Below, one piece after another: positions 24,152-34,903 of a stretch of DNA of 37,898 bases. Both the position numbers and the translations under genes were made by a program. A model generated the notes under the pieces. That model ran no database searches. It was given only the letters and a program-made list of their open reading frames with translations, and had not been told where the DNA came from. Source of the DNA: Rhodospirillales bacterium (GTDB lineage: Bacteria > Pseudomonadota > Alphaproteobacteria > Rhodospirillales > Casp-alpha2); the NCBI GenBank assembly GCA_013203595.1, contig JABMNT010000168.1, positions 1 through 37,898 of the forward strand. The letters run 5' to 3'. Each line of letters begins with the position of its first letter. The first letter of the stretch is position 1.

Positions 24152-26938
24152 TTAGCCGCTGTTGCGCAAGCCTGCGGCAATACCGTTGATGGTCAGCTGA
24201 ATGCCGCGCAGGACTTTCGGGTTCTCAGAATTTTGCCGGTATAATTTAAGCATCTCGACCTGAATATGGTTGAGCGGATCCAGATAGGGGAAGCGGTTCT
24301 GAATGGATCGCTCGAGCAGCGGGTTGGCCTGCAAAAGGCGGATGTTGCCGGAGATTTCAAGCAGGTTGGCGATCGCTCTTTCATGCTCCGAGCGAATCCG
24401 GCCAAAGATCTGTTTGCGCAGCTGTTTGTCCTCGACCAGCGCCGCATAACGCGACGCGATGGCGATCGAACTTTTTGCCAGCACCATGTCCATGTTGGAA
24501 AGCTGGGTGCGGAAGAACGGCCAGTCCCGGTGCATCTTCTGCAGATGCGCCATGCCGGTATCCGGATTTTCCGCCAGCCAGGCATCGACGGCAGAGCCAA
24601 AGCCATACCAGCCGGGCAGCATCAACCGGCACTGGGCCCAGCTGAACACCCAGGGGATTGCGCGCAGGTCCTGGATTTTCCCGGACGCTTTGCGTGACGC
24701 CGGACGCGAGCCGATGTTGAGACCGGAAATTTCACTGATCACGGTTGAGGCCCTGAAATAGTCCTCGAAGCCGTCGGTCTCGTAGACCAGACCGCGGTAG
24801 GCGGCAAAGGCCAGGGCCGACAGCTGGTCCATGGTTTGCAGATACTGGGCATCGGGTTTTTTCTGTTCCGGCTGCAGCAGCGTGGCTTCCAGGGTTGCCG
24901 CCGTCATGGCTTCCAGATTGCGCCGGCCCAGGTCCGGGTTGGAATATTTGCTGGATATGATCTCGCCCTGTTCCGTCACCCGGATCTGGCCCTGTACGGC
25001 GCCGACCGGCTGCGCCAGAATGGCTTCGTAACTGGGGCCGCCGCCACGGCCGACGGTGCCACCGCGGCCATGAAACAGGCGCAGCTTGATCCGGTGCTTT
25101 GCAAACAGTTCAATCAGACCGATCTCCGCCTTGTACAGCTCCCAGCCGGATGTGACAAAGCCGCCATCCTTGTTGCTGTCGGAATAGCCGAGCATCACTT
25201 CCTGGACGCCGCCCAGGCTGTTGACAAGTGCCCTGTAGGCCGGGATCGACAACAGTTCATCCATGATCCGCACACAGTTGCGCAGGTCTTCAATGGTCTC
25301 GAACAGGGGCACAATATTGATCGTGCTTTTGCCACCCGGTTCAACAATGCCGACCTGCTTGAACAGGACAGCCAGTTCCAGGATATCGGAGACATCGGTG
25401 GTATTGGAGATGATCGAGGTCGGAATGGCCTGCGGCCCGTAGATCCTGTGCGCCAGGGCGGCGGCATTGAATACCGCCAGTTCACCGGTGGTCGTTTCTG
25501 AATAGGTCCAGTAGGGCCGGACCAGCGGGCGGCCCGCCTGCAGTTCGCGGGTCAGGGTGACAACCCGTTCCGGCTCGTCCATGGCGGCGTAGTCGAGCTC
25601 CGGTTCCACGGCTTCGAAAAGCTCGCTTACGGTTTGCAGATGCACGGCCGAGTTTTGTCGCAAATCAAGGGCTGCCAGATGAAAGCCGAAGCAGTCGACG
25701 GCGCGACGCAAATGCCGCAGACGGCCTTCGGTCAGGGCCGCCGATTTGTTCTGCATCAGAGAATCGTGAATAACGTCCAGATCCGCCAAAAAATCCGCCG
25801 GGGTTGCATAGGGAGCGGCATCGCTAACCGGACCGCTGGCCAGGGCCCCGGCTCCGGTACCTTGCGCGGTCGCGGCCAGGCGTGCGTACATGCCGAGCAG
25901 CGCCAGCCGGTAGGGCTCGAGCTTGCGGTGTGGCGAATTGTCCGGGCTCTGATCGGCCAGGGTCAGCAAGGCATCGGATACCTGGACGATGCGGTTGGAT
26001 AGCGACAGGTCACCTCCCAATTCATGCAATTCCTGCAAATAGAAGGAAAACGCCTTGGCTGACTGCATGTGCAGGGTCTGTTGCAGGACCTCGGCGGAAA
26101 CGAAGGGATTGCCATCGCGGTCGCCGCCGATCCAGCTGCCGATCCGGAGAAAGGAATTAAGGGCGATGTCGGCGGCATCCGGGTCGATCTCGTTCAGACG
26201 GTCTTCCAGGGCCGCATAGAACCGGGGCAGCTGGCGCAGAAAGGTGTAATCATAATAGGAAAGCCCGTTCAGGACTTCGTCACGAACGATCAGTTTTGAC
26301 TGGCGCAGTAAATTGGTCTGCCAGACGGTCAGCACCGAGCGCCGCAACTGATCATCGAACTGCTTTTTCTCTTCCGGTGTCCAGCTGCCGCGCTCGCGTT
26401 TGTCGAGCAGGCGGGCGATCTCCATTTCATGGCGCATGGTGCTTTTGCGGCGGACCTCGGTTGGATGGGCGGTCAGCACCGGGCTGACCAGGGCGTCTTT
26501 GAAGAAAGCCCGCAGGGTTTCAGCCGGAACGCCGGCTTTCTGCAAATGCCCGAGGGCGTTGGCAATGGTGCCGGCGCGGGGTGCATCACCGGCCATGTCA
26601 TGGGCGCGGGTGCGGCGGGTATGATGCTGATCTTCGGCAATATTGGCGAGATGGGAAAAGTAACTGAACGCCCTGACCACCTGCACCGCCTGTTCCGGGC
26701 TGAGCGCGGCCAGGCTTTCTTCCAGTTCCTGGCGGGAAAGCTCGTCGTCATCGCGGTAGAAGCGGATCGAGGTGCGGCGGATGTTTTCCACGATATTGAA
26801 GGTGTCAGCCCCTTCCTGCTCGCGCACCGTGTCGCCAAGCAGGCGGCCGAGCAGGCGAATGTCGTCGCGCAGGGGCAGGTCCTTGTCGTCGGTTTCTCCG
26901 GTGGGTATGATCTTCTGTGTTTGTTGATCCGTGGTCAT
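24152..26938 (-). CDS. ppc: Phosphoenolpyruvate carboxylase
   Basis: A 928-aa cytoplasmic enzyme that adds bicarbonate to phosphoenolpyruvate to give oxaloacetate and so refills the TCA cycle. Length and motifs are those of bacterial PEPC: the catalytic His H158 in [76 protein letters not shown] and the C-terminal end [11 protein letters not shown], which carries the conserved C-terminal Gly. The ATG at 26938 has a weak ribosome site. It is divergent from icd across a 378-bp gap and stands alone, with 184 bp free after its stop. Confidence 0.96.
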   Translation of the reverse strand: MTTDQQTQKIIPTGETDDKDLPLRDDIRLLGRLLGDTVREQEGADTFNIVENIRRTSIRFYRDDDELSRQELEESLAALSPEQAVQVVRAFSYFSHLANIAEDQHHTRRTRAHDMAGDAPRAGTIANALGHLQKAGVPAETLRAFFKDALVSPVLTAHPTEVRRKSTMRHEMEIARLLDKRERGSWTPEEKKQFDDQLRRSVLTVWQTNLLRQSKLIVRDEVLNGLSYYDYTFLRQLPRFYAALEDRLNEIDPDAADIALNSFLRIGSWIGGDRDGNPFVSAEVLQQTLHMQSAKAFSFYLQELHELGGDLSLSNRIVQVSDALLTLADQSPDNSPHRKLEPYRLALLGMYARLAATAQGTGAGALASGPVSDAAPYATPADFLADLDVIHDSLMQNKSAALTEGRLRHLRRAVDCFGFHLAALDLRQNSAVHLQTVSELFEAVEPELDYAAMDEPERVVTLTRELQAGRPLVRPYWTYSETTTGELAVFNAAALAHRIYGPQAIPTSIISNTTDVSDILELAVLFKQVGIVEPGGKSTINIVPLFETIEDLRNCVRIMDELLSIPAYRALVNSLGGVQEVMLGYSDSNKDGGFVTSGWELYKAEIGLIELFAKHRIKLRLFHGRGGTVGRGGGPSYEAILAQPVGAVQGQIRVTEQGEIISSKYSNPDLGRRNLEAMTAATLEATLLQPEQKKPDAQYLQTMDQLSALAFAAYRGLVYETDGFEDYFRASTVISEISGLNIGSRPASRKASGKIQDLRAIPWVFSWAQCRLMLPGWYGFGSAVDAWLAENPDTGMAHLQKMHRDWPFFRTQLSNMDMVLAKSSIAIASRYAALVEDKQLRKQIFGRIRSEHERAIANLLEISGNIRLLQANPLLERSIQNRFPYLDPLNHIQVEMLKLYRQNSENPKVLRGIQLTINGIAAGLRNSG

Positions 26939-27316
26939 TTAATCGTCATGTCCCAGCTCGTGCCAATGGAGTCGGGATCATACGCAAAGCCTGCAGCGAA
27001 GGAAACCGTTTCACACATTGCCGCTTGCGGCCGGCGAAACCATTGTGCGGTTTGGTGGCGCTTTCACTGATCTTTTCGCCAATTAACGCATTCCTTGCTT
27101 GGACGCGGGCCGGGCAATGTGGTACATAAACGCCGGTTTCTGGTGGCGGCATTGCCGGTCAGCGGAAGCACGCCGGAGATGTGAAACCTGAGTTCGTGTT
27201 CGCTTTCTCTCTTAAAAATGACCAGGGCCCGACTGGGTGCCCAGATCCTTAACGTAAACCGGCTCGCCTTGCGTGCGCCGTTTTTTTGACGCTTTCCCTG
27301 ATGGAGTTTGACCTCA
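26939..27316. other. Divergent regulatory gap between ppc and icd
   Basis: These 378 bp must hold the promoters of two oppositely oriented central-metabolism genes. No reading frame here looks coding. I see no clear -35/-10 pair, riboswitch or terminator by eye. The only local feature I can support is the icd ribosome site TGGAG at 27302-27306. Confidence 0.5.
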
Positions 27317-29533
27317 ATGCCAGATATTATTTACACCAAAGTCGATGAAGCCCCGGAATTGGCCAGTGGCTCGTTTCTTCCGATCATCAAGGCCTTTACC
27401 GGTGTCGCGGGTGTGACAATCGGAACCCGTGATCTCTCCCTGGCCGGTCGGATTCTGGCAAATTTTTCCGACAGGTTGCCGGCCGATCAGAAACAGTCTG
27501 ATGATCTCGCCTGGCTCGGTGAACTGGTTCAAAAGCCGGAAGCCAACGTGATCAAGCTGCCCAACATCAGCGCCTCGATCCCGCAGCTGAAGGGTGCGAT
27601 CGCTGAGCTGCAGGCACAGGGTTATAAAATCCCCGACTACCCGGAAGACCCGAAGACAGATGAGGAACGGAAAATCCAGGCGACTTTTGACAAGGTCAAG
27701 GGCAGCGCCGTCAACCCGGTCCTGCGTGAAGGCAATTCGGACCGCCGCGCACCCAAGGCGATCAAGGAATTTGCCAAGAAGAACCCCCATCGCATGGGCA
27801 AATGGAGCGCGGATTCGAAAACCCATGTTTCGACAATGCAGACCGGTGACTTCTTCTCCAATGAAAAATCCTGCGTAATCACCACCGCCCAGGCCGGTGA
27901 TGCGACCATCGAGTTTGTTGCCGAAGGCGGCGACGTGACCCAGCTCAAGGGCGCGACCCCGCTCGGTGCCGGTGATATCGTCGATGCCTCAATGATGAGC
28001 GCAAAAGCCCTTCGCGCATTCTATGAAGCGGAGGTCAAGGACGCCAAGCAAAAGGACATCCTGTTTTCCCTGCATCTGAAGGCAACCATGATGAAGGTTT
28101 CCGACCCGGTGATCTTCGGTCACGCGGTTGCCGTCTATCTGAAAGATGTTTTTGCCAAGCATGCCAAGGTTTTCGCTGAAATCGGCGTCGATCCGGACAA
28201 TGGCATCGGTGATCTGGTTGCCAAGGTCGGCACCCTGCCAGCCGATCAGAAGGCCACCATTGAAGCCGATCTGAAGGCCTGTATGGCAGCACAGCCTGAT
28301 TTGTTCATGGTCAATTCCGACCGCGGCCTGAGCAACCTGCACGTGCCCAGCGATGTGATCATCGATGCCTCGCTGCCGGTCATCATCCGCTCCGGCGGTA
28401 AAGCCTGGGGACCGGATGGCAAAGAAGCTGATACCAAATGCGTTATCCCTGATTCCGCCTACGCCGGCGTCTATGCAGAAGCCATCCGGTTTTGCAGGGA
28501 AAACGGAGCCCTCGACCCGGCAACCATGGGCAGCGTTTCCAACGTCGGCCTGATGGCCAGAAAAGCCGAAGAATACGGCTCGCACCCGCAGACCTTTATT
28601 GCCACCGCCAACGGCACCATCCGCGCGGTCGATGCCCAGGGCAAGGTGATCCATGAACATGCCGTCGAGAAAGGCGATATCTGGCGCATGTGCATGACCC
28701 GCGATCTGCCCATACAGAACTGGGTTGAGCTGGCTGTCAAACGGGCCCGGGCAACCGGTGTGCCGGCGGTGTTCTGGCTGAACAAGGCGCGGCCCCATGA
28801 CGCCCATATCATTGCCAAGGTGGAACGCTACCTGCAGGACCACGATACCCAGGGTCTCGACATTTCCATCAAATCACCAGCCGAGGCGACCTGGTTTTCC
28901 ATGGAACGTATGAGCCGCGGCCTGGATACGGTTTCCGTTACCGGCAACGTGCTGCGCGATTACCTGACGGATCTGTTTCCGATCCTCGAAGTGGGGACCA
29001 GCGCCAAGATGCTGTCGATTGTTCCGCTGCTGAACGGCGGCGGACTGTTCGAAACCGGTGCCGGCGGCTCGGCCCCCAAACACGTTCAGCAGCTGGTCGA
29101 GGAAGGTCATTTGCGCTGGGATTCCCTGGGTGAGTTTTGCGCCCTCGGGGCCTCGCTCGAGCATCTCAGTGAAACCAAGGGTGACCGGAAAATCGCTGTG
29201 ATAGCCGCCGCTCTTGATCAGGCGACAGAGCAGTTGCTGGATCACAACCAGTCGCCCAGCCGCAAGGTTGGTGAACTGGATAACCGGGGCAGTCATTTCT
29301 TCATTGCCAAATACTGGGCGGAAGCCCTGGCGGCCCAGGATGAGGATGCGGACCTGAAAGCCCATTTCACACCGGTCGCGGCGGCTCTCAATGCCAATGA
29401 GGCGAAAATTCTGGGCGAACTGCTGGCCGCCCAAGGAGCGCCGGTTGACCTCGGCGGTTACTACCATCAGGACCCGGAAAAGGTCCTGGCGGTGATGCGA
29501 CCCAGTCCGACCCTGAACGCGATTATCGGCTAA
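27317..29533 (+). CDS. icd: NADP-dependent isocitrate dehydrogenase, monomeric type
   Basis: A 738-aa single-chain isocitrate dehydrogenase of about 80 kDa, which oxidises isocitrate to 2-oxoglutarate with NADP in the TCA cycle. It is unrelated in layout to the 415-aa dimeric form. Family marks are [20 protein letters not shown] at the start, [40 protein letters not shown] and [10 protein letters not shown] near the end. The ATG at 27317 follows TGGAG; a TTG nine bases earlier is less likely. It is monocistronic, with a hairpin after the stop. Confidence 0.95.
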   Translation: MPDIIYTKVDEAPELASGSFLPIIKAFTGVAGVTIGTRDLSLAGRILANFSDRLPADQKQSDDLAWLGELVQKPEANVIKLPNISASIPQLKGAIAELQAQGYKIPDYPEDPKTDEERKIQATFDKVKGSAVNPVLREGNSDRRAPKAIKEFAKKNPHRMGKWSADSKTHVSTMQTGDFFSNEKSCVITTAQAGDATIEFVAEGGDVTQLKGATPLGAGDIVDASMMSAKALRAFYEAEVKDAKQKDILFSLHLKATMMKVSDPVIFGHAVAVYLKDVFAKHAKVFAEIGVDPDNGIGDLVAKVGTLPADQKATIEADLKACMAAQPDLFMVNSDRGLSNLHVPSDVIIDASLPVIIRSGGKAWGPDGKEADTKCVIPDSAYAGVYAEAIRFCRENGALDPATMGSVSNVGLMARKAEEYGSHPQTFIATANGTIRAVDAQGKVIHEHAVEKGDIWRMCMTRDLPIQNWVELAVKRARATGVPAVFWLNKARPHDAHIIAKVERYLQDHDTQGLDISIKSPAEATWFSMERMSRGLDTVSVTGNVLRDYLTDLFPILEVGTSAKMLSIVPLLNGGGLFETGAGGSAPKHVQQLVEEGHLRWDSLGEFCALGASLEHLSETKGDRKIAVIAAALDQATEQLLDHNQSPSRKVGELDNRGSHFFIAKYWAEALAAQDEDADLKAHFTPVAAALNANEAKILGELLAAQGAPVDLGGYYHQDPEKVLAVMRPSPTLNAIIG

Positions 29534-29547
29534 CACATGCTGTTGAT

Positions 29548-29576
29548 GGATCAGGCCGGGTTAACCGGCCTGATCC
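29548..29576. terminator. Hairpin between converging icd and hydroxyacid dehydrogenase genes
   Basis: A perfect 12-bp stem, GGATCAGGCCGG (29548-29559) with CCGGCCTGATCC (29565-29576), closes a 5-nt loop (GTTAA). It lies in the 59-bp gap between two converging stop codons, a place for a shared terminator. No T-run follows on either strand, so termination efficiency is uncertain. Confidence 0.65.
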
Positions 29577-29592
29577 ACCCAGCGACGGGTGG

Positions 29593-30600
29593 TCAGTTTT
29601 CCGACGGATTCTCAAGATAGCTGTGCAGGCGATGGGCCTGGTCGGCATTCAATGCATTATGGGGCACCTTTCCGGAAACCAGGGCACGCACCTGTTCAAC
29701 CGTTTCCAGAGCCTGAAATTCGATGGCCGGCGGGGTCTGGCCGCCGACATGGGGGGTTGCGATGACATTGCTCAGGGCGGCCAGACGCGGGCTAGGCTTC
29801 TGATCTTCGGCGCGCCCCACATCCAGTGCCGCTCCGGCAAGGGGCCCGTGGGTCAGGGCTTCGAACAGGGCGGCTTCGTCAACCAGATTGCCGCGTGAAA
29901 CATTGATGAAAAAGCTGCCCGATTTCATGGCCTGAAAAGCCGCCCGGTCCATCAGGTTTTCAGTTTCCGCCGTGGCCACGGCCAGACAGGCGAGAAAATC
30001 GCTGGTCGCCAGAATCTCCTGCCAGCTCACCTGCTCGATGTTTTTGTCTGTGATGGTCTGGTAGGGATCCAGTACACAAACCCGCATATCCATGGCACAG
30101 GCAATGGCCGCCAGTTGCCTGCCGATGCTGCCATAGCCGATAATCCCTAAGGTACTGCCGGCGAGCTGGCGGCCCATATGGGCCGGCGGCGGCGTCATCG
30201 CATGATAGGCCGCTGTGTAAAAACTGACCGAACGGGCCAGGTCGATCATCATGCCGATGATCAGTTCGGTTACCGAGGGAACGAACCCTGGGCTGGCGTT
30301 GGTCACCAACACGCCGTTGTGAGAGGCCGCCTCGACATCGATATTGCGATGGTCAACGGCACCCCGGTGAACGGCGATCAGGCCCGGGCAGTTTTCAAAA
30401 AAGGCAGCCTCGACGGGGGTATTGCGATCCGCCACCACCAGATCGCTGCCGGCGGCCGCGGCAATGAACGCCGCTGTATCCAGCACGCCTCCGGTTTCAT
30501 TGCGCCGGACGCGGACGATTTTGCCCAGCGCATCCAGCGCCCGGGTGCCATAATAATTTTTCAAAGCATCGGGGGCGTGGGTCAAAAACACATTCAGCAT
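29593..30600 (-). CDS. D-isomer specific 2-hydroxyacid dehydrogenase
   Basis: A 335-aa NAD(P)-dependent enzyme of the phosphoglycerate/glyoxylate reductase family, interconverting a 2-oxo acid and a D-2-hydroxy acid. The nucleotide fold carries GIIGYGSIGR (152-161). The catalytic residues R236 (NVSRGNLVDE), E265 (GRAEDQKP) and H284 (TPHVGGQTP) are all present. The C-terminal ACT domain of PGDH is missing, so a serine-pathway role is unlikely; the exact substrate is not readable. The ATG at 30600 follows AGGAGA. It is divergent from the first GMC gene. Confidence 0.87.
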   Translation of the reverse strand: MLNVFLTHAPDALKNYYGTRALDALGKIVRVRRNETGGVLDTAAFIAAAAGSDLVVADRNTPVEAAFFENCPGLIAVHRGAVDHRNIDVEAASHNGVLVTNASPGFVPSVTELIIGMMIDLARSVSFYTAAYHAMTPPPAHMGRQLAGSTLGIIGYGSIGRQLAAIACAMDMRVCVLDPYQTITDKNIEQVSWQEILATSDFLACLAVATAETENLMDRAAFQAMKSGSFFINVSRGNLVDEAALFEALTHGPLAGAALDVGRAEDQKPSPRLAALSNVIATPHVGGQTPPAIEFQALETVEQVRALVSGKVPHNALNADQAHRLHSYLENPSEN

Positions 30601-30685
30601 GGCAGATCTCCTGTGGGTCCGTGAAACGGTAGTTGAGGTGCTGGAAATTACAACGTTAAAATCAGGATTTGGTTCTGATTATCCT

Positions 30686-30712
30686 TTGACCTGACGCGCC
30701 CGCCCGTATAGT
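30686..30712 (+). promoter_or_regulatory. Candidate promoter for the first GMC oxidoreductase gene
   Basis: TTGACC (30686-30691) and TATAGT (30707-30712) have near-consensus sequences with a short 15-bp spacer, 37 bp ahead of the start at 30749. It lies in the 148-bp gap shared with the divergent hydroxyacid dehydrogenase gene. Confidence 0.45.
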
Positions 30713-30748
30713 CGTAAAACACAGGGGACTGAATTTTTGGAGGTTTGA

Positions 30749-32362
30749 ATGCCCGAAGCACTGACATTTGACTACATCGTCGTCGGGTCCGGCTCATCCG
30801 GTGCCGTGGTTGCCAATCGATTGTCGGAGAATCCGAAGAACCGGGTGCTGCTGCTCGAAGCCGGTGGCCGGGATCGCAATCCGTGGATCCACGTCCCCAT
30901 CGGTTATTACAAGACCATGTTCAATCCCAATACCTCGTGGAACTATGAAACCGAACCGGAAGACGCCGTCGGCGGCCGTTCCATCCCCTGGCCACGGGGC
31001 AAGACGCTCGGCGGCTCGAGCTCGATCAACGGGCTTTTGTACGTGCGTGGTCAGCATGCGGATTATGACCATTGGCGCCAGCTCGGCAATGCCGGCTGGA
31101 GCTGGGAAAATGTCCTGCCCTATTTCCAGAAGGCCGAGGACCAGGAACGCGGTGGCGATGACTTTCACGGCAAGGGCGGCCCCTTAAGCGTCTCCGACAT
31201 TCGCCTGCGCCATGAGTTGTGCGAAGCCTTCATTGCCGCCGGCCAGGAAGCCGGGATCCGCCGTAATGATGATTTCAACGGCCCCGACCAGGAAGGGGTT
31301 GGCTATTACCAGATGATCGAACGCAACGGCCTGCGCTGTTCAACCGCAGTCGCCTATTTGCGCGATGCGGAAAAACGGCAGAACTTCCAGCTTGAGACAA
31401 AAGCCCTGGTGACCCGGGTTCTGATTGAAAACAAAAAGGCCGTCGGTATCGAATATTCCCAGAACGGCACCCTGCACCAGGCCCGCTGTTCGGGCGAGGT
31501 GATCCTGTCGGCCGGCGCCATTGGTTCGCCGCAGATCCTGCAATTGTCAGGAATTGCCGATGGTCAAATGCTGAAATCGAAAGGGATTGACGTGCAGCAC
31601 AACCTGGCGGGTGTTGGCCGCAATCTGCAGGATCATCTGCAGGTGCGGATGATCTACAAATGCAACAGGCCGGTAACCATCAACGACACGGTCCGCAATC
31701 CGTTCAAGAAAATGATGATGGGTCTGGAGTTTCTGTTCAACCGCTCCGGTATTCTCACCATCGGCGCCGGCCAGGCCGGTGGTTTCGTCAGGGTCATGCC
31801 GGACGCGGCAACGCCGGACATGCAGTTCCATTTCATGACCATGAGTGCCGACAAGCCGGGCCAGGGCCTGCATAAATTTTCCGCCTTCACCTCGACGGTC
31901 TGTCAGCTCCGTCCGGAAAGCCGCGGTTATCTTGAAATCAAATCCGCCGACCCGGCTGAAAAACCGGCATTGCATCCCAACTATCTGTCGGAAGACTTAG
32001 ATTGCCGGTTTTTTGTCGAAGCCCTGAAGTTCGGGCGCAAGGTGGCCGAACAACCATCGCTGAAAGCCTATATTTCAGAGGAAATGGAGCCGGGGATCGC
32101 TGTCCAGTCCGATGCCGAACTGCTGGCCCATACCCGCAAAAAGGCAACCACGGTTTTCCATCCGGTCGGTACCTGCAAAATGGGCACGGACGGGGATGCG
32201 GGCGCGGTGGTTGACGAACGGCTGCGGGTGCGCGGGATTGACGGGCTCAGGGTCGCCGACGCATCAATCATGCCGACCCTGGTGTCCGGCAATACCAATG
32301 CGCCGTGCATCATGATCGGGGAAAAGGTTTCCGATTATTTGAAGGAGGATGCCCGGGGTTAA
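30749..32362 (+). CDS. GMC family FAD-dependent alcohol oxidoreductase (copy 1)
   Basis: A 537-aa choline dehydrogenase-like flavoprotein oxidising an alcohol group. The FAD-binding start is YIVVGSGSSGAVVANRLSEN with the FAD glutamate in [29 protein letters not shown] and ILSAGAIGSPQILQLSGI are the two GMC signatures. The catalytic pair is H471 (VFHPVGTCKMG) and N515 (GNTNAPCIMIG). The substrate cannot be told; relatives act on choline, long-chain or polyethylene-type alcohols. ATG 30749 follows GGAGGT at 4 nt. It converges on the methyltransferase with only 12 bp between stops. A second GMC gene of almost the same length lies just beyond. Confidence 0.9.
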   Translation: MPEALTFDYIVVGSGSSGAVVANRLSENPKNRVLLLEAGGRDRNPWIHVPIGYYKTMFNPNTSWNYETEPEDAVGGRSIPWPRGKTLGGSSSINGLLYVRGQHADYDHWRQLGNAGWSWENVLPYFQKAEDQERGGDDFHGKGGPLSVSDIRLRHELCEAFIAAGQEAGIRRNDDFNGPDQEGVGYYQMIERNGLRCSTAVAYLRDAEKRQNFQLETKALVTRVLIENKKAVGIEYSQNGTLHQARCSGEVILSAGAIGSPQILQLSGIADGQMLKSKGIDVQHNLAGVGRNLQDHLQVRMIYKCNRPVTINDTVRNPFKKMMMGLEFLFNRSGILTIGAGQAGGFVRVMPDAATPDMQFHFMTMSADKPGQGLHKFSAFTSTVCQLRPESRGYLEIKSADPAEKPALHPNYLSEDLDCRFFVEALKFGRKVAEQPSLKAYISEEMEPGIAVQSDAELLAHTRKKATTVFHPVGTCKMGTDGDAGAVVDERLRVRGIDGLRVADASIMPTLVSGNTNAPCIMIGEKVSDYLKEDARG

Positions 32363-32374
32363 GCGACCGGGGGG

Positions 32375-33073
32375 TTAATTCTGTTTGGCACTGAGGATAC
32401 AATAGAGATTGGCGCCCCACAGGGGCGGCGGGGTCAGCAGTGCCCAGGACAAAAATTTGTGAACCAGGGCATCTGTCAGCATGCGTCTTCGTGAGCCGCG
32501 CCGCTGGTCATAGATTCTGTCAACCTGCAACTCACAGGCGGTTGCCAGTTGTCTCAGGCTTTCCGGACTGAAGGCGGTTTTATGGGTCAGGTCGCCGTGC
32601 TGATAACTCATTCCCCACGGCGACGCCCCGTTCGGCACTTTGATGATGATTTTTCCGGTATCGGACAAGATGGATTTTAAAGACGAAATCAGCCGGAACC
32701 CCTCTTCCGCCGAAAAATGCTCAAGCACATCGAGCAGCACGATGCGGTCCCATGGCGCCGCTGTGTCGTCGGCCAGAAACTGCCATAGATCCTGGCAGGT
32801 GAACCGGTCCCGCAGCTCCGGCGCGAGAACCGCCTGCAGGGCTTCGTCATGGTCAAGCCCGTGGAAGTCCTGCACACCTTTGTGGGCCAGATAGGCGAGG
32901 AACTGCCCGGTTCCCGCGCCCAGCTCGAGACAGCGCATATCCGTACGGAAAGCCGCCGGCACCCAGATCTCCGCATCAAGGCGTCTGATGTCCTTGCTGC
33001 CGAGGGTCACCGGCTGGTAGTTCTTGTAAGCGCTGTAACTGGCGTAAAAATCGGCCAAACTTTTTTCCTGCAT
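32375..33073 (-). CDS. Class I SAM-dependent methyltransferase
   Basis: A 232-aa soluble protein with the Rossmann methyltransferase fold. Motif I is CLELGAGTGQFLAYLA (E50-G56), followed by the acidic end of strand 2 (HGLDHDEA), then LLDVLEHF, KIIIKVPNG and a C-terminal region of about 70 residues. Ubiquinone/lipid and natural-product methyltransferases share this plan, and the acceptor is unknown. It follows the second GMC gene by 29 bp on the same strand, so they are probably co-transcribed and may act on the same compound. There is no clear ribosome site at the ATG at 33073. Confidence 0.82.
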   Translation of the reverse strand: MQEKSLADFYASYSAYKNYQPVTLGSKDIRRLDAEIWVPAAFRTDMRCLELGAGTGQFLAYLAHKGVQDFHGLDHDEALQAVLAPELRDRFTCQDLWQFLADDTAAPWDRIVLLDVLEHFSAEEGFRLISSLKSILSDTGKIIIKVPNGASPWGMSYQHGDLTHKTAFSPESLRQLATACELQVDRIYDQRRGSRRRMLTDALVHKFLSWALLTPPPLWGANLYCILSAKQN

Positions 33074-33102
33074 GTGGTTTGAGATGCAACCCGGCCCCCC
33101 GT

Positions 33103-34713
33103 TCAGGCGGCTGACCTGGCATCCTGCTTGATCATATCAGCGGCTTTTTCGGCAATCATAATGGTTGGTGCGTTGGTATTGCCCGAGGTCAGGCGCGGCA
33201 TGATCGAGGCATCGGCGACGCGCAAGCCCTGGATCCCGTGCACCCGCAGGCGGGCATCAACCACGGCACCCATCGCCGGGTCGGTGCCCATGGTGCAGGT
33301 GCTGACCGGATGGTACATGGTGGCACCGGTTCTGAGTGCATGATCCAGCAGGGCTTCATCCGATGCCGTCTGCAGTCCGGGCGTTGTCTCGGCGTCCACA
33401 TATTTGGCCGCTGCCGGTGCCGCCATCAGCTCACGCGCAATCCGCATGCCGGCCACATGGATTTCCTGATCGAGGGGATTGTCGAGAAAATTGGCGACGA
33501 TTTTCGGTGCGGCCAGCGGATCGGCGGATCCGATATGGATGGAGCCCCGGCTTTCCGGGCGCAACTGACAGGGCGCGATGGTGAGGCCGGGGAACTTGTC
33601 GAAGGTGCGTTTTTTCGGATCCTTGAAACTGGCATGGGCGATATGAAACTGCACGTCGGGGACTTCCAGGCCTTCGCGGGATTTAACGAACCCGCCCAGA
33701 ATACCCGCCGACATGGTCAGCGCGCCTTTGCGGAACAGGGCAAACTTGAGGGCTTCCTGGACCAGGCCAAGGCCCCTGGTTTTTTCGTTGAGGGTGACTT
33801 TCCGGTTGATCTTCCACTGCAGGCGCGACACGTAATGGTCCTGATAATTCTCGCCGACGCCGGACAGGGCATGGGCCGGTGTAATGCCGAAGGTTTTTAA
33901 CAGCTCAGGCTGACCGATCCCCGACAGTTCGAGCAACTGCGGCGACTGGACAGCACCGGCGGCCAGTATAACTTCGCCCCGGACCCGGGCTTCTTTGGGC
34001 TGTCCTTTGTGCAGATAGCGGACCCCGACGGCGCGCTTGCCGTCGAGAATGACCGCAGTGGTTTGCGCGTATATTTCGACTTTCAGGTTGGCCCGGTTGC
34101 GGGCCGGGTCGAGAAAGGCTCGTTTGGTGCTATGGCGAATGCCGCGCACCTGGGTCAGCTGGAAATAACCGAATCCTTCCTGGGATTTGCCGTTGTAATC
34201 GGGGTTGTCCGGATAGCCGCATTCCGTTCCGGCTTTAATGATGGCGTCCAGCAGTTCGTAGCGTTCGGTCAGATCGGCGACATTGAGAAGGCCGCCGGTG
34301 CCGCGATATTCATCGCCGCCGGTTTCGCGGTTTTCCGATTTTTTGAAGTATCCCAGCAGATCATCATAGGACCAGCCGGTGCAGCCCAATTGCGCCCAGC
34401 CGTCATAATCCCTTGCATTGCCGCGCACATAGAGCATGCCGTTGATGGAACTTGAGCCGCCCAGCACCTTACCGCGCGGGACCGGGATCGGACGGTTGTG
34501 GGTATGGGCCTGCGGCTCGGTGTCAAACATCCAGTTGAGGTTGGGATTGACCATGGTTTTCACATAGCCGACAGGGATATGGATCCACGGATTTGTATCC
34601 TTGCCGCCGGCTTCCAGCAGCAGAACGTTAACTTTCGGGTCTTCGCTCAGGCGGTTGGCGAGGACACAGCCCGCCGATCCGGCACCGACGATGATATAGT
34701 CAAAATGATCCAT
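33103..34713 (-). CDS. GMC family FAD-dependent alcohol oxidoreductase (copy 2)
   Basis: A 536-aa flavoprotein with the same domain plan as copy 1. It has [68 protein letters not shown]468 in [13 protein letters not shown] and the paired Asn near 512 ([13 protein letters not shown]). The two copies align end to end without large gaps but differ at many positions, so they are old paralogues and not a recent duplication. The ATG at 34713 follows AGGAAG. The methyltransferase gene follows 29 bp on. Confidence 0.9.
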   Translation of the reverse strand: MDHFDYIIVGAGSAGCVLANRLSEDPKVNVLLLEAGGKDTNPWIHIPVGYVKTMVNPNLNWMFDTEPQAHTHNRPIPVPRGKVLGGSSSINGMLYVRGNARDYDGWAQLGCTGWSYDDLLGYFKKSENRETGGDEYRGTGGLLNVADLTERYELLDAIIKAGTECGYPDNPDYNGKSQEGFGYFQLTQVRGIRHSTKRAFLDPARNRANLKVEIYAQTTAVILDGKRAVGVRYLHKGQPKEARVRGEVILAAGAVQSPQLLELSGIGQPELLKTFGITPAHALSGVGENYQDHYVSRLQWKINRKVTLNEKTRGLGLVQEALKFALFRKGALTMSAGILGGFVKSREGLEVPDVQFHIAHASFKDPKKRTFDKFPGLTIAPCQLRPESRGSIHIGSADPLAAPKIVANFLDNPLDQEIHVAGMRIARELMAAPAAAKYVDAETTPGLQTASDEALLDHALRTGATMYHPVSTCTMGTDPAMGAVVDARLRVHGIQGLRVADASIMPRLTSGNTNAPTIMIAEKAADMIKQDARSAA

Positions 34714-34812
34714 TTAGTCTTCCTGATTCAGCCAAACCTCAACCCGGCAAGGTTATCGGTTTCCATCAGCCATGCCCATAAAATTCTTGAGCGTCAGGCC
34801 ATTAACAGGAGG

Positions 34813-34882
34813 TGCTGGCTGGCAGCGGTCAGGGGCGGGGCGATGGGCCGTCGCCATTGCTGAAACGATCAGCCAGCCAGCA
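34813..34882. other. Nested inverted repeat between gltD and GMC copy 2
   Basis: An outer perfect 10-bp pair, TGCTGGCTGG (34813-34822) and CCAGCCAGCA (34873-34882), encloses an inner 5-bp GC-rich hairpin, GGCGA (34839-34843) and TCGCC (34851-34855). It lies just downstream of the gltD stop in a 190-bp gap. It may terminate the gltBD transcript on the minus strand or fold as an RNA. No T-run is present. Confidence 0.5.
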
Positions 34883-34903
34883 GACACGGGCTAGCTGTCG
34901 CCA

